NCBI RefSeq assembly: GCF_001028625.1
Contig: NZ_CP011805.1
Span: 1,364,001 to 1,428,000 of the forward strand
Reading direction: 5' to 3'
Source of the DNA: Pelagerythrobacter marensis
Lineage (GTDB): Bacteria > Pseudomonadota > Alphaproteobacteria > Sphingomonadales > Sphingomonadaceae
Length of the DNA: 64,000 nt
The translations under genes were made by a program, and so were the position numbers. A model generated the notes under the pieces. That model saw nothing but the letters and a program-made list of their open reading frames with translations. It was not told the DNA's origin and did no database searches. Shown piece by piece: positions 51,339 through 59,780 of this stretch (its first letter is position 1; the number at the start of each line of letters is the position of its first letter).

Positions 51339-52325
51339 GTGATCGCCGTCAGCTATCACGACAGGGTTAACGTCTTGCAAGGGACCAATCCACCTGTCGC
51401 CTGCCCATTCGACCGCGGGGAATGGTTCGCGCTGCTGGCGGAAAGCGGCATGCCCGCGACCATCGCCGTGGCGGAGGAGGATGGGAAACGGGTGGCCCTG
51501 CCGCTCACCCCTGCCAATGGCCGGCTGGAGGCGCTGCGCAACTGGTACAGCTTCACCTGGCGTCCGCTCCAGACCGCCGATGCCGGAGGCGAACGGCTTC
51601 TGACCGCGCTCGCCGGCAAGCTGCGGCAACGCACCCATCGTGCCACGTTCTGGCCGGTTCCCAATGAAGATGGCGCCGCCACGCGGCTGGAACGGGCATT
51701 TCGCGAAAGCGGTTGGATCGTGGCGCGCGAACAGTGCGATCACAATCATGTCCTGCAAGTAAGTGGCCGCAGCTTCGCGGATTACTGGTCGGCGCGGCCC
51801 GGGCGAATGCGCACCACGCTGAAACGCAAGGGCAGAAAAGTCGACGTATCCATTCGCGAGCGCTTCGACGCGGACGACTGGTCCGCTTACGAAGCGATCT
51901 ATGCCGAAAGCTGGAAACCGGAGGAGGAGACGCCCGGCCTCCTGCGCCGTTTCGCGCAGCAGGAAGGCGATGCCGGGCGCATCCGTCTCGCCGTGGCCAG
52001 GCATGAAGGGATGCCGGTGGCCGCGCAGTTCTGGACCGTGGAAGGCGGCACGGCCTATATTCACAAGCTCGCCCATCTGGAAGCGCACAAGGCGCTGTCG
52101 GCAGGTACCACGCTGACGGCGGCCCTGTTCGAACACGTGATCGATCGCGACCGGGTGGAATGGATAGATTTCGGAACCGGGAACGACGGCTACAAATCCG
52201 ACTGGATGGAGGTCGTGCGCCCGCGCTTCCGCATCGATTGCCTCGACCCGCGGCAGCCCCGCGCCTGGCCGGCACTGGCGAAGCGCCTCGTCCGCCGCCT
52301 TGCGCCGGGTGCGCGGCAGGGCTAA
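51339..52325 (+). CDS. GNAT-fold (CelD/BcsL-like) acyltransferase of the EPS locus
   Basis: 328 aa. Two GNAT-like halves: the C-terminal one is clear, with VDVSIRERFDADDWSAYEAIYAESW (two parts), LAVARHEGMPVAAQFWTVEGGTAYIHKLAHL and WIDFGTGNDGYKSDWM, as in acetyltransferases of cellulose/EPS loci. It likely uses the acyl carrier protein encoded next to acylate a sugar. Start is GTG at 51339 (VIAVSYHDRVN), with GGAG some 12 bases upstream, overlapping the promoter region of the divergent ligase. Confidence 0.82.
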   Translation: MIAVSYHDRVNVLQGTNPPVACPFDRGEWFALLAESGMPATIAVAEEDGKRVALPLTPANGRLEALRNWYSFTWRPLQTADAGGERLLTALAGKLRQRTHRATFWPVPNEDGAATRLERAFRESGWIVAREQCDHNHVLQVSGRSFADYWSARPGRMRTTLKRKGRKVDVSIRERFDADDWSAYEAIYAESWKPEEETPGLLRRFAQQEGDAGRIRLAVARHEGMPVAAQFWTVEGGTAYIHKLAHLEAHKALSAGTTLTAALFEHVIDRDRVEWIDFGTGNDGYKSDWMEVVRPRFRIDCLDPRQPRAWPALAKRLVRRLAPGARQG

Positions 52326-52359
52326 GGCGCCCGCCGAATTGCAGGGGAACCATACCGGC

Positions 52360-52641
52360 ATGAGCAGTCTCGCGCCCAGTCGCAGTGACATCGATACCAA
52401 GCTGCGCGCAATCCTGTGCGACGTGCTCGGGCTCGACGCTGAGAAAGTCGAGAGTTTCGACAACGACACCGGCCTTTTCGGTCATTTGCCCGAACTCGAT
52501 TCGATGGCAGTCGCCGGGCTTCTGACCGAAATCGAAGATCGCCTCGGCATCATCATCGAAGACGATGAAGTCGATGGGGAAATGCTGGAGACCTACGGCG
52601 GGCTGCTCGCCTTTGCCGAGGCGAAAGTCGTAGAGAGCTGA
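52360..52641 (+). CDS. Acyl carrier protein of the XrtA locus
   Basis: 93 aa, acidic, with the phosphopantetheine-attachment Ser in LPELDSMAVAGLL and typical four-helix ACP spacing. AGGGGAA lies ten bases before the ATG. The dedicated ligase (49786-51312) is the likely loader and the GNAT-fold protein the likely user. The stop region overlaps the next coding frame. Confidence 0.9.
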   Translation: MSSLAPSRSDIDTKLRAILCDVLGLDAEKVESFDNDTGLFGHLPELDSMAVAGLLTEIEDRLGIIIEDDEVDGEMLETYGGLLAFAEAKVVES

Positions 52642-53330
52642 CCGCCCCCCTCGTCACGACATGGCCCTGTCCCGACCAGGACGGCGGCAACCACGACGAA
52701 ATCGCGCTGACTTTCCGCGGGAAGCGGGCGGCGAAGGTTCTGGTCGTGCCTGCCCTGTTCGATGAAGCCAACAAGCTGCGCCGCCTTACGGTGGAAGTCA
52801 TGCGACGTCTGGCCGAAGACGGGATCGGCACCGTTCTTGCCGATTTCCCCGGCTGCAACGAAAGCCGCCGGCCGCTGACCGCGCAGACGCTGGAAGGGTG
52901 GCGACAGGCCGCGCTGGCCGCTTCCGATCACTTCGGGGCCAGCCACGTGCTGACAATGCGCGGCGGCGCCCTGCTCGCCCCGGCGGACATGCCCGGCTGG
53001 AATTACGCCCCGATCGCCGGGCGTCAGGTGCTGCGGCCAATGTTGCGCGCCCGCACGCTTTCGGCGCGCGAAGCCGGGGCGGAAGAAACGATCAGGGATC
53101 TCGAACTGCTGGGCCGTTCGGACGGGATCGAGCTGGCTGGATGGACGCTGGGGCGCGCGCTCTTCTGCGCGCTCGAAACGGCCACCCTCCCGGACGAATC
53201 CGCCCAGATGCGGATAGAGCAGGACATGATCGGCGGCAGCGGCCTGTGGATGCGCGCGGAACCGGGCGAATCGCGCGATCAGGCGGACGCGCTGGCCGCC
53301 GCCATCGCCCAGGGGATACCGGCACAATGA
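52638..53330 (+). CDS. Exosortase A-associated hydrolase 2-like protein, start codon uncertain
   Basis: Alpha/beta-hydrolase-like protein. Family-like coding sequence starts right after the ACP: TAPLVTTWPCPDQDGG, then LTFRGKRAAKVLVVPALFDEANKLRR and VLADFPGCNES. No ATG, GTG or TTG was found at its 5' end. The only coupling-like candidate is CTG at 52638, overlapping the ACP stop (CTGA), giving 230 aa. The first standard start is GTG 52746, which would remove the first 36 residues and a core strand. The nucleophile elbow is not obvious (SHVLTMRGGALL), so catalysis is doubtful. The stop overlaps the next ATG. Confidence 0.7.
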   Translation: MTAPLVTTWPCPDQDGGNHDEIALTFRGKRAAKVLVVPALFDEANKLRRLTVEVMRRLAEDGIGTVLADFPGCNESRRPLTAQTLEGWRQAALAASDHFGASHVLTMRGGALLAPADMPGWNYAPIAGRQVLRPMLRARTLSAREAGAEETIRDLELLGRSDGIELAGWTLGRALFCALETATLPDESAQMRIEQDMIGGSGLWMRAEPGESRDQADALAAAIAQGIPAQ

Positions 53331-54115
53331 ACCGCCTCCCCCTCACTTTCGCCTGCGAAGATCAGACGCTCGCCGGGACGATCGACACGGCGCCGGCGTC
53401 GGTCGGGCTGCTGATCGTCAGCGGCGGCAACGAGATTCGCGCCGGGGCCTTTTCCGGGCAGGCCCGGCTGGCCGAAAGGGTGGCCAGGGCCGGTTTCCCG
53501 GTGTTCCGGTTCGACCGGCGGGGCGTCGGTGACAGCGAAGGCAAGAATCGCGGTTTCCGCGCGAGCGCCAAGGATATTGCCGCAGCGATCGACGCCTTCC
53601 GGGCGATGGCCCCCCAGATGAAGCGTGTCGTCGCCTTCGGAAACTGCGATGCCGCCAGCGCGCTGATGCTGGCGAGCGGCGCGGGCTGCGAGGCGCTTGT
53701 CCTGTCCAATCCGTGGACGATCGAGGACGATCAGGACGACCTGCCCCCGTCCGCTGCGGTACGTTCGCGCTATATCGAAAAGTTGAAGAACCCCGCGGAA
53801 CTGGCGCGGCTTGTGACCGGCGGGGTCGATTTGCGCAAGCTGGCGCGCGGGCTGGCCCGGGCCGCCCTGCCCCGGTCGCAGCCCAGCTCTCTGGCCCAGG
53901 ACATGGCGGCCGGCCTGGAAAAATTCGAAGGGCAGGTGCGCATCCTGCTGGCCGAAACCGACCGGACTGCGCAGGCTTTCGTCGAACAGTGGGATTCCGC
54001 CGATTCGCGGATCGCCTATTGCGAGAAGGCCAGCCACGCCTTTGTCGAGCCCCATGCGCGCGACTGGCTGTTCGAACAGTTGCTGATGGCGCTGCGGGGC
54101 AGCAGTCGCCCCTAG
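53327..54115 (+). CDS. Exosortase A-associated hydrolase 1 (alpha/beta-hydrolase)
   Basis: 262 aa alpha/beta-hydrolase. N-terminal strand FACEDQTLAGTID, oxyanion region IVSGGNEIRAGAFSGQ, and DRRGVGDSEGKNRGF. The nucleophile elbow reads AFGNCDAASALML, with Cys where most hydrolases have Ser. The later Asp (LAETDRTAQAF) and His (EKASHAFVEP) are placed as a triad. Its role may be thioester or ester release from the carrier protein. Starts in an ATGA overlap with the preceding gene. Last gene of the plus-strand EPS arm. Confidence 0.87.
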   Translation: MNRLPLTFACEDQTLAGTIDTAPASVGLLIVSGGNEIRAGAFSGQARLAERVARAGFPVFRFDRRGVGDSEGKNRGFRASAKDIAAAIDAFRAMAPQMKRVVAFGNCDAASALMLASGAGCEALVLSNPWTIEDDQDDLPPSAAVRSRYIEKLKNPAELARLVTGGVDLRKLARGLARAALPRSQPSSLAQDMAAGLEKFEGQVRILLAETDRTAQAFVEQWDSADSRIAYCEKASHAFVEPHARDWLFEQLLMALRGSSRP

Positions 54116-54150
54116 CCCTGGCCGGGTTGCCGCCCCTAACCGGGTTGCCG
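54107..54150. repeat. Short direct repeats spanning two converging stop codons
   Basis: CGCCCCTA occurs at 54107-54114 and 54131-54138, and CCGGGTTGCCG at 54122-54132 and 54140-54150. The first CGCCCCTA holds the hydrolase stop and the second the RNA methyltransferase stop. This looks like a small tandem duplication at the junction of converging genes. Confidence 0.6.
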
Positions 54151-55341
54151 AACGAACAGGCTGGCGAGTTCGACGTGAGTCGACCAGACGAACTGGCCGA
54201 CCGGTCTGGCCGCCTCCAGCCGATAGCCGGCCTCCACCAGGCGCGCCGCGTCGCGGGCCCAGCTTGCCGGATTGCAACTGACATAGACGATGCGCGGCAC
54301 CGTGCTTTCCGCCAGCCGCCCGATCTGCTCGCGCGCACCGGCGCGGGGCGGGTCGAGCAGGACGGCATCGAAGCGGTTCAGTTCGTCGGGCTGGAGGGGG
54401 TTGCGGAAGAGGTCGCGGTGCATGGCATGGACCGCCCCGCCAGTGCGGGCAGCGGCCGCCTTGCACGCCAGATGGGCATCGCGCGCAGCCTCCACCGCCA
54501 GCACTTTTGCATTGCCGGACAGGGCGAACGCGAACGTTCCCAGACCAGCGAACAGATCCGCAACGAACCGCGCGCCGGCCAGCCATTCGCCGGCGATCCG
54601 GGTCAGCGCGCTCTCGCCATCGACCGTCGCCTGCAGGAACCCACCGCTGGGAAATGCGACCGGGACACCGGCGGGCGACACCGTGACCGGTTCCGGCTCC
54701 CACACGGTTTCCGGCCCATATCCGTGATCGATCGTCAGGCGGGCGAGGCCGTTGTCCTGTGCGAAAGCCAGCATCGCCTCGGTCGCGGCCAGCCCCTCCA
54801 CCTTCAAACCGGCGATTGCGCAGTCTGCCCCCTGATCGGCCAGCGTCAGATCGACTTTCGCGGAAATGCGCTCTTTACGGGCAGCGAACAGGGCCCGCAG
54901 CGGCGCGATCAGCGCGAACAGTTCGGGGCGCAGAATGTGGCACTCGCGCATGTGCACGATCCGGTGCGACCCTGCCTCGCGAAAGCCGAGCTGCAGCTTG
55001 CCGCCCGCGCTGGCCGCATGAAGCGTGCAACGGCGGCGACTGCGCGGGGGGGAGAGATGGGGCGGGAGGAGCGTGCCGATGGCGACACCCTGGCCCTGCG
55101 CCGCAAATGCGATCCGTTCGCCCAGATAGCGCGCAATCGCCTGCGTGTCGCAATGCTGGAGCTGGCATCCCCCGCACGCGCCGAAATGGCGGCATGGCGG
55201 CTGGGCGCGGTGGGGCCCCGGCGCAATCGTACCGTCGGCTTGCAGCACGTCGCCCGGCGCGGCGAAAGGCACATGGCGGCCATCGACGGTCACACCGTCG
55301 CCCTTGGCCGCGATACGCAGGATTTCGTTTGTCTCGGTCAC
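54136..55341 (-). CDS. 23S rRNA (uracil-5-)-methyltransferase, RumA/TrmA family
   Basis: Iron-sulfur SAM-dependent RNA m5U methyltransferase, 401 aa. The N-terminal cluster cysteines are in PCRHFGACGGCQLQHC. The SAM motif is FVADLFAGLGTFAFALSG, then VLLDPPRAGAREQI, with the catalytic Cys in YVSCNPASWARD. The N-terminal TRAM domain is much reduced. RlmD versus another m5U site cannot be told from sequence. Start GTG 55341 (VTETNEILRI) overlaps the NAD(P)HX gene stop (GTGA); the longer frame upstream is a shadow of that gene. Confidence 0.9.
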   Translation of the reverse strand: MTETNEILRIAAKGDGVTVDGRHVPFAAPGDVLQADGTIAPGPHRAQPPCRHFGACGGCQLQHCDTQAIARYLGERIAFAAQGQGVAIGTLLPPHLSPPRSRRRCTLHAASAGGKLQLGFREAGSHRIVHMRECHILRPELFALIAPLRALFAARKERISAKVDLTLADQGADCAIAGLKVEGLAATEAMLAFAQDNGLARLTIDHGYGPETVWEPEPVTVSPAGVPVAFPSGGFLQATVDGESALTRIAGEWLAGARFVADLFAGLGTFAFALSGNAKVLAVEAARDAHLACKAAAARTGGAVHAMHRDLFRNPLQPDELNRFDAVLLDPPRAGAREQIGRLAESTVPRIVYVSCNPASWARDAARLVEAGYRLEAARPVGQFVWSTHVELASLFVRQPG

Positions 55342-56726
55342 AGGAAGCGCGCGTAGGCGGCTTTCACGGCTTGCGCCAGATCGTCGGCGCTGAATGCCAC
55401 GCCCGCGATCCGCGCCGCTTCGTTGTGCAGCCAGACGGCCTGTTCTGCCGCAAGGGCCGCACTGCAGCCTGTCGCCATGCGGCTCGCCGCGATTCCTGCC
55501 AGGATATCGCCGGTTCCGGCAGCGGAAAGCCAGCTCGGCCCGGGCGGAAACAGGATCACCCCGCCATCGGGTGTGCAGAGCAGCGTGTCCGGCCCCTTGG
55601 CCAGGACCACCGCCCCGCTCTTTCGCGCCAGCTCTTTCGCTTTCGCACGCTTGCCCTCGCCCGCCACGTCGAAGGCGCGGCACAGCCTCTCCAGCTCCCC
55701 TTCGTGCGGCGTCAGCAGTGTCTCGCGCTCGAACCGGCGCGGCGTGAGCAGATGCAGGGCATCGGCGTCGAGGACCAGCGGGCAATCGCGTTCGAGAGCC
55801 CGTTCCAGCCGCGCCGGTGCCTCGCCATCCCGCCCCAGCCCCGGGCCCACGAGAACGGCGCCCATGCGCGGGTCGTCCAGTGCCTCGGCCAGAGGGCCCC
55901 GATCGACAACCAGCGCGGCGGGGGCGGCGGGATGCGACTGGTCGGAAAGCAGCTTCACATAGCCGGCGCCCGCATGGATCGCGGCATTGGCGGAAAGCAG
56001 CGCGGCACCGGGCATGGCCCCGCCGACCACCCCCAGCAAACCGCGGCGATACTTGTGCGCATCGGCTGAAGGAGGTTCGAGCTGCGGACGCTGCGACAGC
56101 CGGGCCGGAGCCTGCGGCACCGCCACCCCGATATCGACCAGCCGCCGCGCCCCCATTCGGCCGGAAGCGGGCATGGTCCAGTGCGCGAACTTCCACGCCC
56201 CCAACGCCAGCGTCAGGTCGCAGGCCGGCAGATCGCGATTGAGCGGCACGCCCGAATCGCTTTCAATCCCGCTCGGCAGATCGACCGCGACCAGATGATG
56301 ATGGCGGGCGGCGAGGTCATGCAGCAATCCGGCCAGATCGCCCGACAGGGGCCGCGTCAGTCCGCTGCCGAACAGGCAATCGACCAGCACCGCGCCGTGG
56401 CGACCGTCTGCGGTCTGGACGACTGGCCCGCGATAGCTGTCGCAGGCATTCCGGGCCGCATCGGTTCGCGGCAGGGCTGGCGCGACGACCGCGACATCGA
56501 TCCCGCGCCGATGCAGAACCTGCGCGATGACGTAACCGTCCCCGCCATTGTTCCCCGGGCCGCACAGCACGGTTACGGGCCGCCCGGCGGCGAGCCGCCA
56601 GACCCATTCCGCCGCGCCGCATCCGGCCCGCTGCATCAATGTATCGACATCGGTTCCGGCATCGACCAGCGCCTGTTCCGCCGCCTGCATCTGGGCGACT
56701 GTCAGAACGGGATCATTCGGCGACAT
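55338..56726 (-). CDS. nnr: Bifunctional NAD(P)HX epimerase/dehydratase
   Basis: Repairs hydrated NAD(P)H, 462 aa. The N-terminal YjeF epimerase domain has VTVLCGPGNNGGDGYVIA and VAVDLPSGIESDSG. The C-terminal ADP-dependent dehydratase (ribokinase-like) has GVVGGAMPGAALLSANAA, LLTPHEGELERL and the catalytic Asp in SAAGTGDILAGIAA. Start MSPNDPVLTVAQMQ at 56726 overlaps the preceding lipoprotein gene by 14 bases. Confidence 0.95.
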   Translation of the reverse strand: MSPNDPVLTVAQMQAAEQALVDAGTDVDTLMQRAGCGAAEWVWRLAAGRPVTVLCGPGNNGGDGYVIAQVLHRRGIDVAVVAPALPRTDAARNACDSYRGPVVQTADGRHGAVLVDCLFGSGLTRPLSGDLAGLLHDLAARHHHLVAVDLPSGIESDSGVPLNRDLPACDLTLALGAWKFAHWTMPASGRMGARRLVDIGVAVPQAPARLSQRPQLEPPSADAHKYRRGLLGVVGGAMPGAALLSANAAIHAGAGYVKLLSDQSHPAAPAALVVDRGPLAEALDDPRMGAVLVGPGLGRDGEAPARLERALERDCPLVLDADALHLLTPRRFERETLLTPHEGELERLCRAFDVAGEGKRAKAKELARKSGAVVLAKGPDTLLCTPDGGVILFPPGPSWLSAAGTGDILAGIAASRMATGCSAALAAEQAVWLHNEAARIAGVAFSADDLAQAVKAAYARFL

Positions 56727-57087
56727 CGGTCCCCTGCGCAGGGCGCGCGGCAAAGCGGTAGCGTTCGTCGGCAATCGCGACTTCCAGCACTCCGTCGGCC
56801 AGGGTCTGCTCGATCGGGTCGGCGCCGTCGTAAGCGGCCAGCCCGCGCCCTTCCCGCAATTGTTCGAACCGGCGGAAACCGCCATCGGCATGGCGCACGG
56901 TGAGCACGATCGCATCGTCGATCCGGGCGCGTTCCACCAGGCAATCCGGCCCGAAGCCGGCCCCGGGGCCAATCGCACATTCGATCCGCTCCGCCCCCTC
57001 GTCCGCCTGCGCCTGAACCGGCGCATCGGCCGAGGAGCAGGCGGCTGCCAGTGTCAGTACGCCGGCGATGACAGCCGGGCGCACCAT
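56713..57087 (-). CDS. Small lipoprotein, hypothetical
   Basis: 124 aa from MVRPAVIAGVLTLAAACSS, a lipoprotein signal with lipobox AAAC. The mature part has IECAIGPGAGFGPDCLVER with two Cys likely disulfide-bonded, then VLTVRHADGGFRRFEQL. Its ATG shares one base with the ilvD stop (TGATG), so it is co-translated with ilvD. Found beside ilvD/nnr in this context; function unknown. Confidence 0.75.
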   Translation of the reverse strand: MVRPAVIAGVLTLAAACSSADAPVQAQADEGAERIECAIGPGAGFGPDCLVERARIDDAIVLTVRHADGGFRRFEQLREGRGLAAYDGADPIEQTLADGVLEVAIADERYRFAARPAQGTDVAE

Positions 57088-58943
57088 CACTTGCGGACGA
57101 GCTGCGAAACGTCGCGCACCGCACCACGCGCGGCGCTGGTGGTCATCGCGGCATAAGCTTCCAGCGCAGTCGAAACGCGCCGCTTGCGCTTTTCCACGGG
57201 CTTCCATGCCCCATCTCCCTTTGCCTCCATCTCCGCCCGCCGGCTGGCCAGTTCGGATTCGGAAACGTCGAGATGGATGGAACGAGCGGGAATGTCGATC
57301 ACGATCGTGTCGCCTTCGCGCACCAGGCCGATCGTCCCGCCTTCTGCCGCCTCGGGCGAGGCGTGGCCGATGGAAAGGCCCGATGTGCCGCCGGAAAAAC
57401 GCCCGTCGGTCACCAGCGCGCAGGCCTTGCCCAGCCCTTTCGATTTCAGATAGCTGGTCGGATAGAGCATTTCCTGCATCCCCGGCCCGCCACGCGGCCC
57501 TTCGTACCGGATCACGACCACATCGCCTTCGCGCACCTGATCGGTCAGGATCGCGGTCACGGCAGCGTCCTGGCTTTCATAGACTTTCGCCGGGCCGGAG
57601 AACTTCAGAATGCTTTCATCCACCCCCGCGGTCTTCACGATGCACCCGTCTTCGGCGAGGTTGCCATAAAGCACCGCAAGGCCGCCGTCCTGGCTGAAGG
57701 CATGTTCGGCCGAACGGATCACGCCTTCGCGGCGATCAAGGTCGAGTTCGGCCCACCGCCGATCCTGGCTGAACGCCGTCTGCGTCGGCACGCCGCCGGG
57801 GGCGGCGCGGAAGAATTTCTGCACCGCCGGGCTGTTGGTGCGGGCAATGTCCCAGGCATCGAGCGCATCGGCCAGCGTGGGGCTGTGGACCGTCGGCACG
57901 GCAGTGTTGAGCAGCCCGGCACGGTCCAGTTCGCCCAGGATGGCCATGATCCCGCCGGCCCGGTGGACATCCTCCATATGAACATCGTCCTTCGCCGGCG
58001 CGACTTTCGCAAGGCACGGGATATGGCGGCTGAGCCGGTCGATATCGGCCATCGTGAAATCCAGTTCCGCCTCGTGCGCGGCGGCGAGCAGGTGCAGCAC
58101 GGTATTGGTCGATCCGCCCATCGCGATATCCAGGCTCATCGCGTTTTCGAAGGCCGAACGGTCGGCAATCGTGCGCGGGAGGACGCTGGCGTCGTCTTCC
58201 TCGTACCACCGACGGCAAAGTTCGACGACGAGCCGTCCGGCACGCAGGAACAGCGCCTTGCGGTCGGCATGCGTGGCGAGAGTCGATCCGTTTCCGGGCA
58301 GGGACAGGCCGAGCGCCTCGGTCAGACAGTTCATCGAATTGGCCGTGAACATCCCGCTGCACGATCCGCAGGTCGGGCAGGCGGATCGTTCGATATCGAG
58401 GACTTCCTCGTCAGTCATGCGCTCGTCCGCGGCGGCAACCATCGCGTCGACGAGATCGAGGGCGACTTCCTTGCCCTTCACCACGACCTTGCCCGCTTCC
58501 ATCGGCCCGCCGGAGACGAACACGACCGGAATATTGATCCGCATCGCCGCCATCAACATGCCGGGCGTGATCTTGTCGCAATTGGAAATGCACACCATCG
58601 CATCAGCGCAGTGGGCGTTGACCATATATTCGACGCTGTCGGCGATGAGATCGCGGCTGGGCAGCGAATAGAGCATTCCATCGTGCCCCATCGCGATCCC
58701 GTCATCCACGGCGATGGTGTTGAATTCCTTCGCCACCCCGCCGGCGGCCTCGATCTCTCGGGCGACCATCTGGCCCAGGTCCTTCAGGTGGACGTGACCG
58801 GGCACGAACTGGGTGAAGGAATTGACCACGGCGATGATCGGCTTGCCGAAATCGTCGTCCTTCATGCCCGTGGCGCGCCATAGCCCTCGCGCGCCGGCCA
58901 TGTTGCGGCCGTGGGTCGAAGTGCGGGAACGATAGGCAGGCAT
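57087..58943 (-). CDS. ilvD: Dihydroxy-acid dehydratase
   Basis: Iron-sulfur dehydratase of branched-chain amino acid synthesis, 618 aa, of the IlvD/Edd family. Cluster cysteines are in CISNCDKITPGMLMA and CPTCGSCSGMFTANSMNCL. The C-terminal domain has VTDGRFSGGTSGLSIGHASPEA. Start ATG 58943 (MPAYRSRTSTHGRN) is standard for the family; the in-frame TTG two codons earlier is not needed. It makes 2-oxo acids for valine, isoleucine, leucine and pantothenate. Confidence 0.96.
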   Translation of the reverse strand: MPAYRSRTSTHGRNMAGARGLWRATGMKDDDFGKPIIAVVNSFTQFVPGHVHLKDLGQMVAREIEAAGGVAKEFNTIAVDDGIAMGHDGMLYSLPSRDLIADSVEYMVNAHCADAMVCISNCDKITPGMLMAAMRINIPVVFVSGGPMEAGKVVVKGKEVALDLVDAMVAAADERMTDEEVLDIERSACPTCGSCSGMFTANSMNCLTEALGLSLPGNGSTLATHADRKALFLRAGRLVVELCRRWYEEDDASVLPRTIADRSAFENAMSLDIAMGGSTNTVLHLLAAAHEAELDFTMADIDRLSRHIPCLAKVAPAKDDVHMEDVHRAGGIMAILGELDRAGLLNTAVPTVHSPTLADALDAWDIARTNSPAVQKFFRAAPGGVPTQTAFSQDRRWAELDLDRREGVIRSAEHAFSQDGGLAVLYGNLAEDGCIVKTAGVDESILKFSGPAKVYESQDAAVTAILTDQVREGDVVVIRYEGPRGGPGMQEMLYPTSYLKSKGLGKACALVTDGRFSGGTSGLSIGHASPEAAEGGTIGLVREGDTIVIDIPARSIHLDVSESELASRRAEMEAKGDGAWKPVEKRKRRVSTALEAYAAMTTSAARGAVRDVSQLVRK

Positions 58944-59051
58944 TGGCAAATTCCGATTGTTGCGCGTTGAGTGCAGCGTCCAACCTAAAGCATCCGGCCC
59001 ACCGGTCGAAGGGGAAATTCTTTTGCCCGCAACAGTGCGACCGGACCCGGT

Positions 59052-59780
59052 TCAGGCCCCCCTGAGGGCTAGGGCCGTGCGGCTGGCGACATCGGCGACA
59101 AGGGTGGCCCAGCGGGCCTGATCCGCCTTCCGCGCGATCATGTCCTGGCGGACCTCGATCGTCAGATAGGGGCGTCCGTGCGCCTCGGCGTGGCGATCCA
59201 TCGTGGCGTTGAGCTGCTTGCCGGAATAGGGCTGGTTGTCGCCCACGGTCAGCCCTTCTTCCGCAAACAGGCGGATCGCGTGGCGCGCGGCGCGATCGTC
59301 CTGATTGTAAAGCAGCGCAACTTCCCACGGCCGATCGTCCCCCCCGCTTTCGAGCGTCGGGGTGAAACTGTGCAGCGCGATCACCAGTTCGGGCCGCGCG
59401 GCATCCAGCCAGTCGGCCAGCGCGGCGTGATAGGGGCGATGAAACAGCGACAGCCGCCGTTCCACATCGGCACCGATATTCCCGGGAATCAGATGCCCGT
59501 CGCTGGTTTCCGGGACGACGGCGGGCGAATCCTCTTCGCGATGCAGGTCGCAGACCAGCCGACTGACAGTGGCGATATGCGCGGGAATGGCGTGGCGGCG
59601 CGCCATGCGTTCGGCAACGCCTTCCACGCCGATATCAACCGCAATGTGCTTGTCCAGCAGCTCGGGCGCTATGCCCAGCTCGATACCCGGCGGGACATGG
59701 TTCGATGCGTGATCGACCACGCAGACAATCCCGCCCGGGGACAGTTCGCCAACCTGGCGAAACGGAATGCCGTCGATCAT
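59052..59780 (-). CDS. N-formylglutamate-amidohydrolase-like protein
   Basis: 242 aa of the FGase family (zinc amidohydrolases of histidine breakdown and relatives). Family segments: VCVVDHASNHVPPGI near the N-terminus, RLVCDLHREEDSP, VIALHSFTP, and LTIEVRQDMI at the C-terminus. No hut genes are nearby, so a role other than histidine use is likely. Start ATG 59780 overlaps the ispE stop (ATGA) with AAAGGTG upstream; GTG 59804 is an alternative. Confidence 0.85.
   Translation of the reverse strand: MIDGIPFRQVGELSPGGIVCVVDHASNHVPPGIELGIAPELLDKHIAVDIGVEGVAERMARRHAIPAHIATVSRLVCDLHREEDSPAVVPETSDGHLIPGNIGADVERRLSLFHRPYHAALADWLDAARPELVIALHSFTPTLESGGDDRPWEVALLYNQDDRAARHAIRLFAEEGLTVGDNQPYSGKQLNATMDRHAEAHGRPYLTIEVRQDMIARKADQARWATLVADVASRTALALRGA

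Noticed and set aside
55342..56196. Long N-terminal extension of the RNA methyltransferase
   Set aside because: It is another frame of the NAD(P)HX repair gene; the GTGA junction at 55338-55341 marks the real start.
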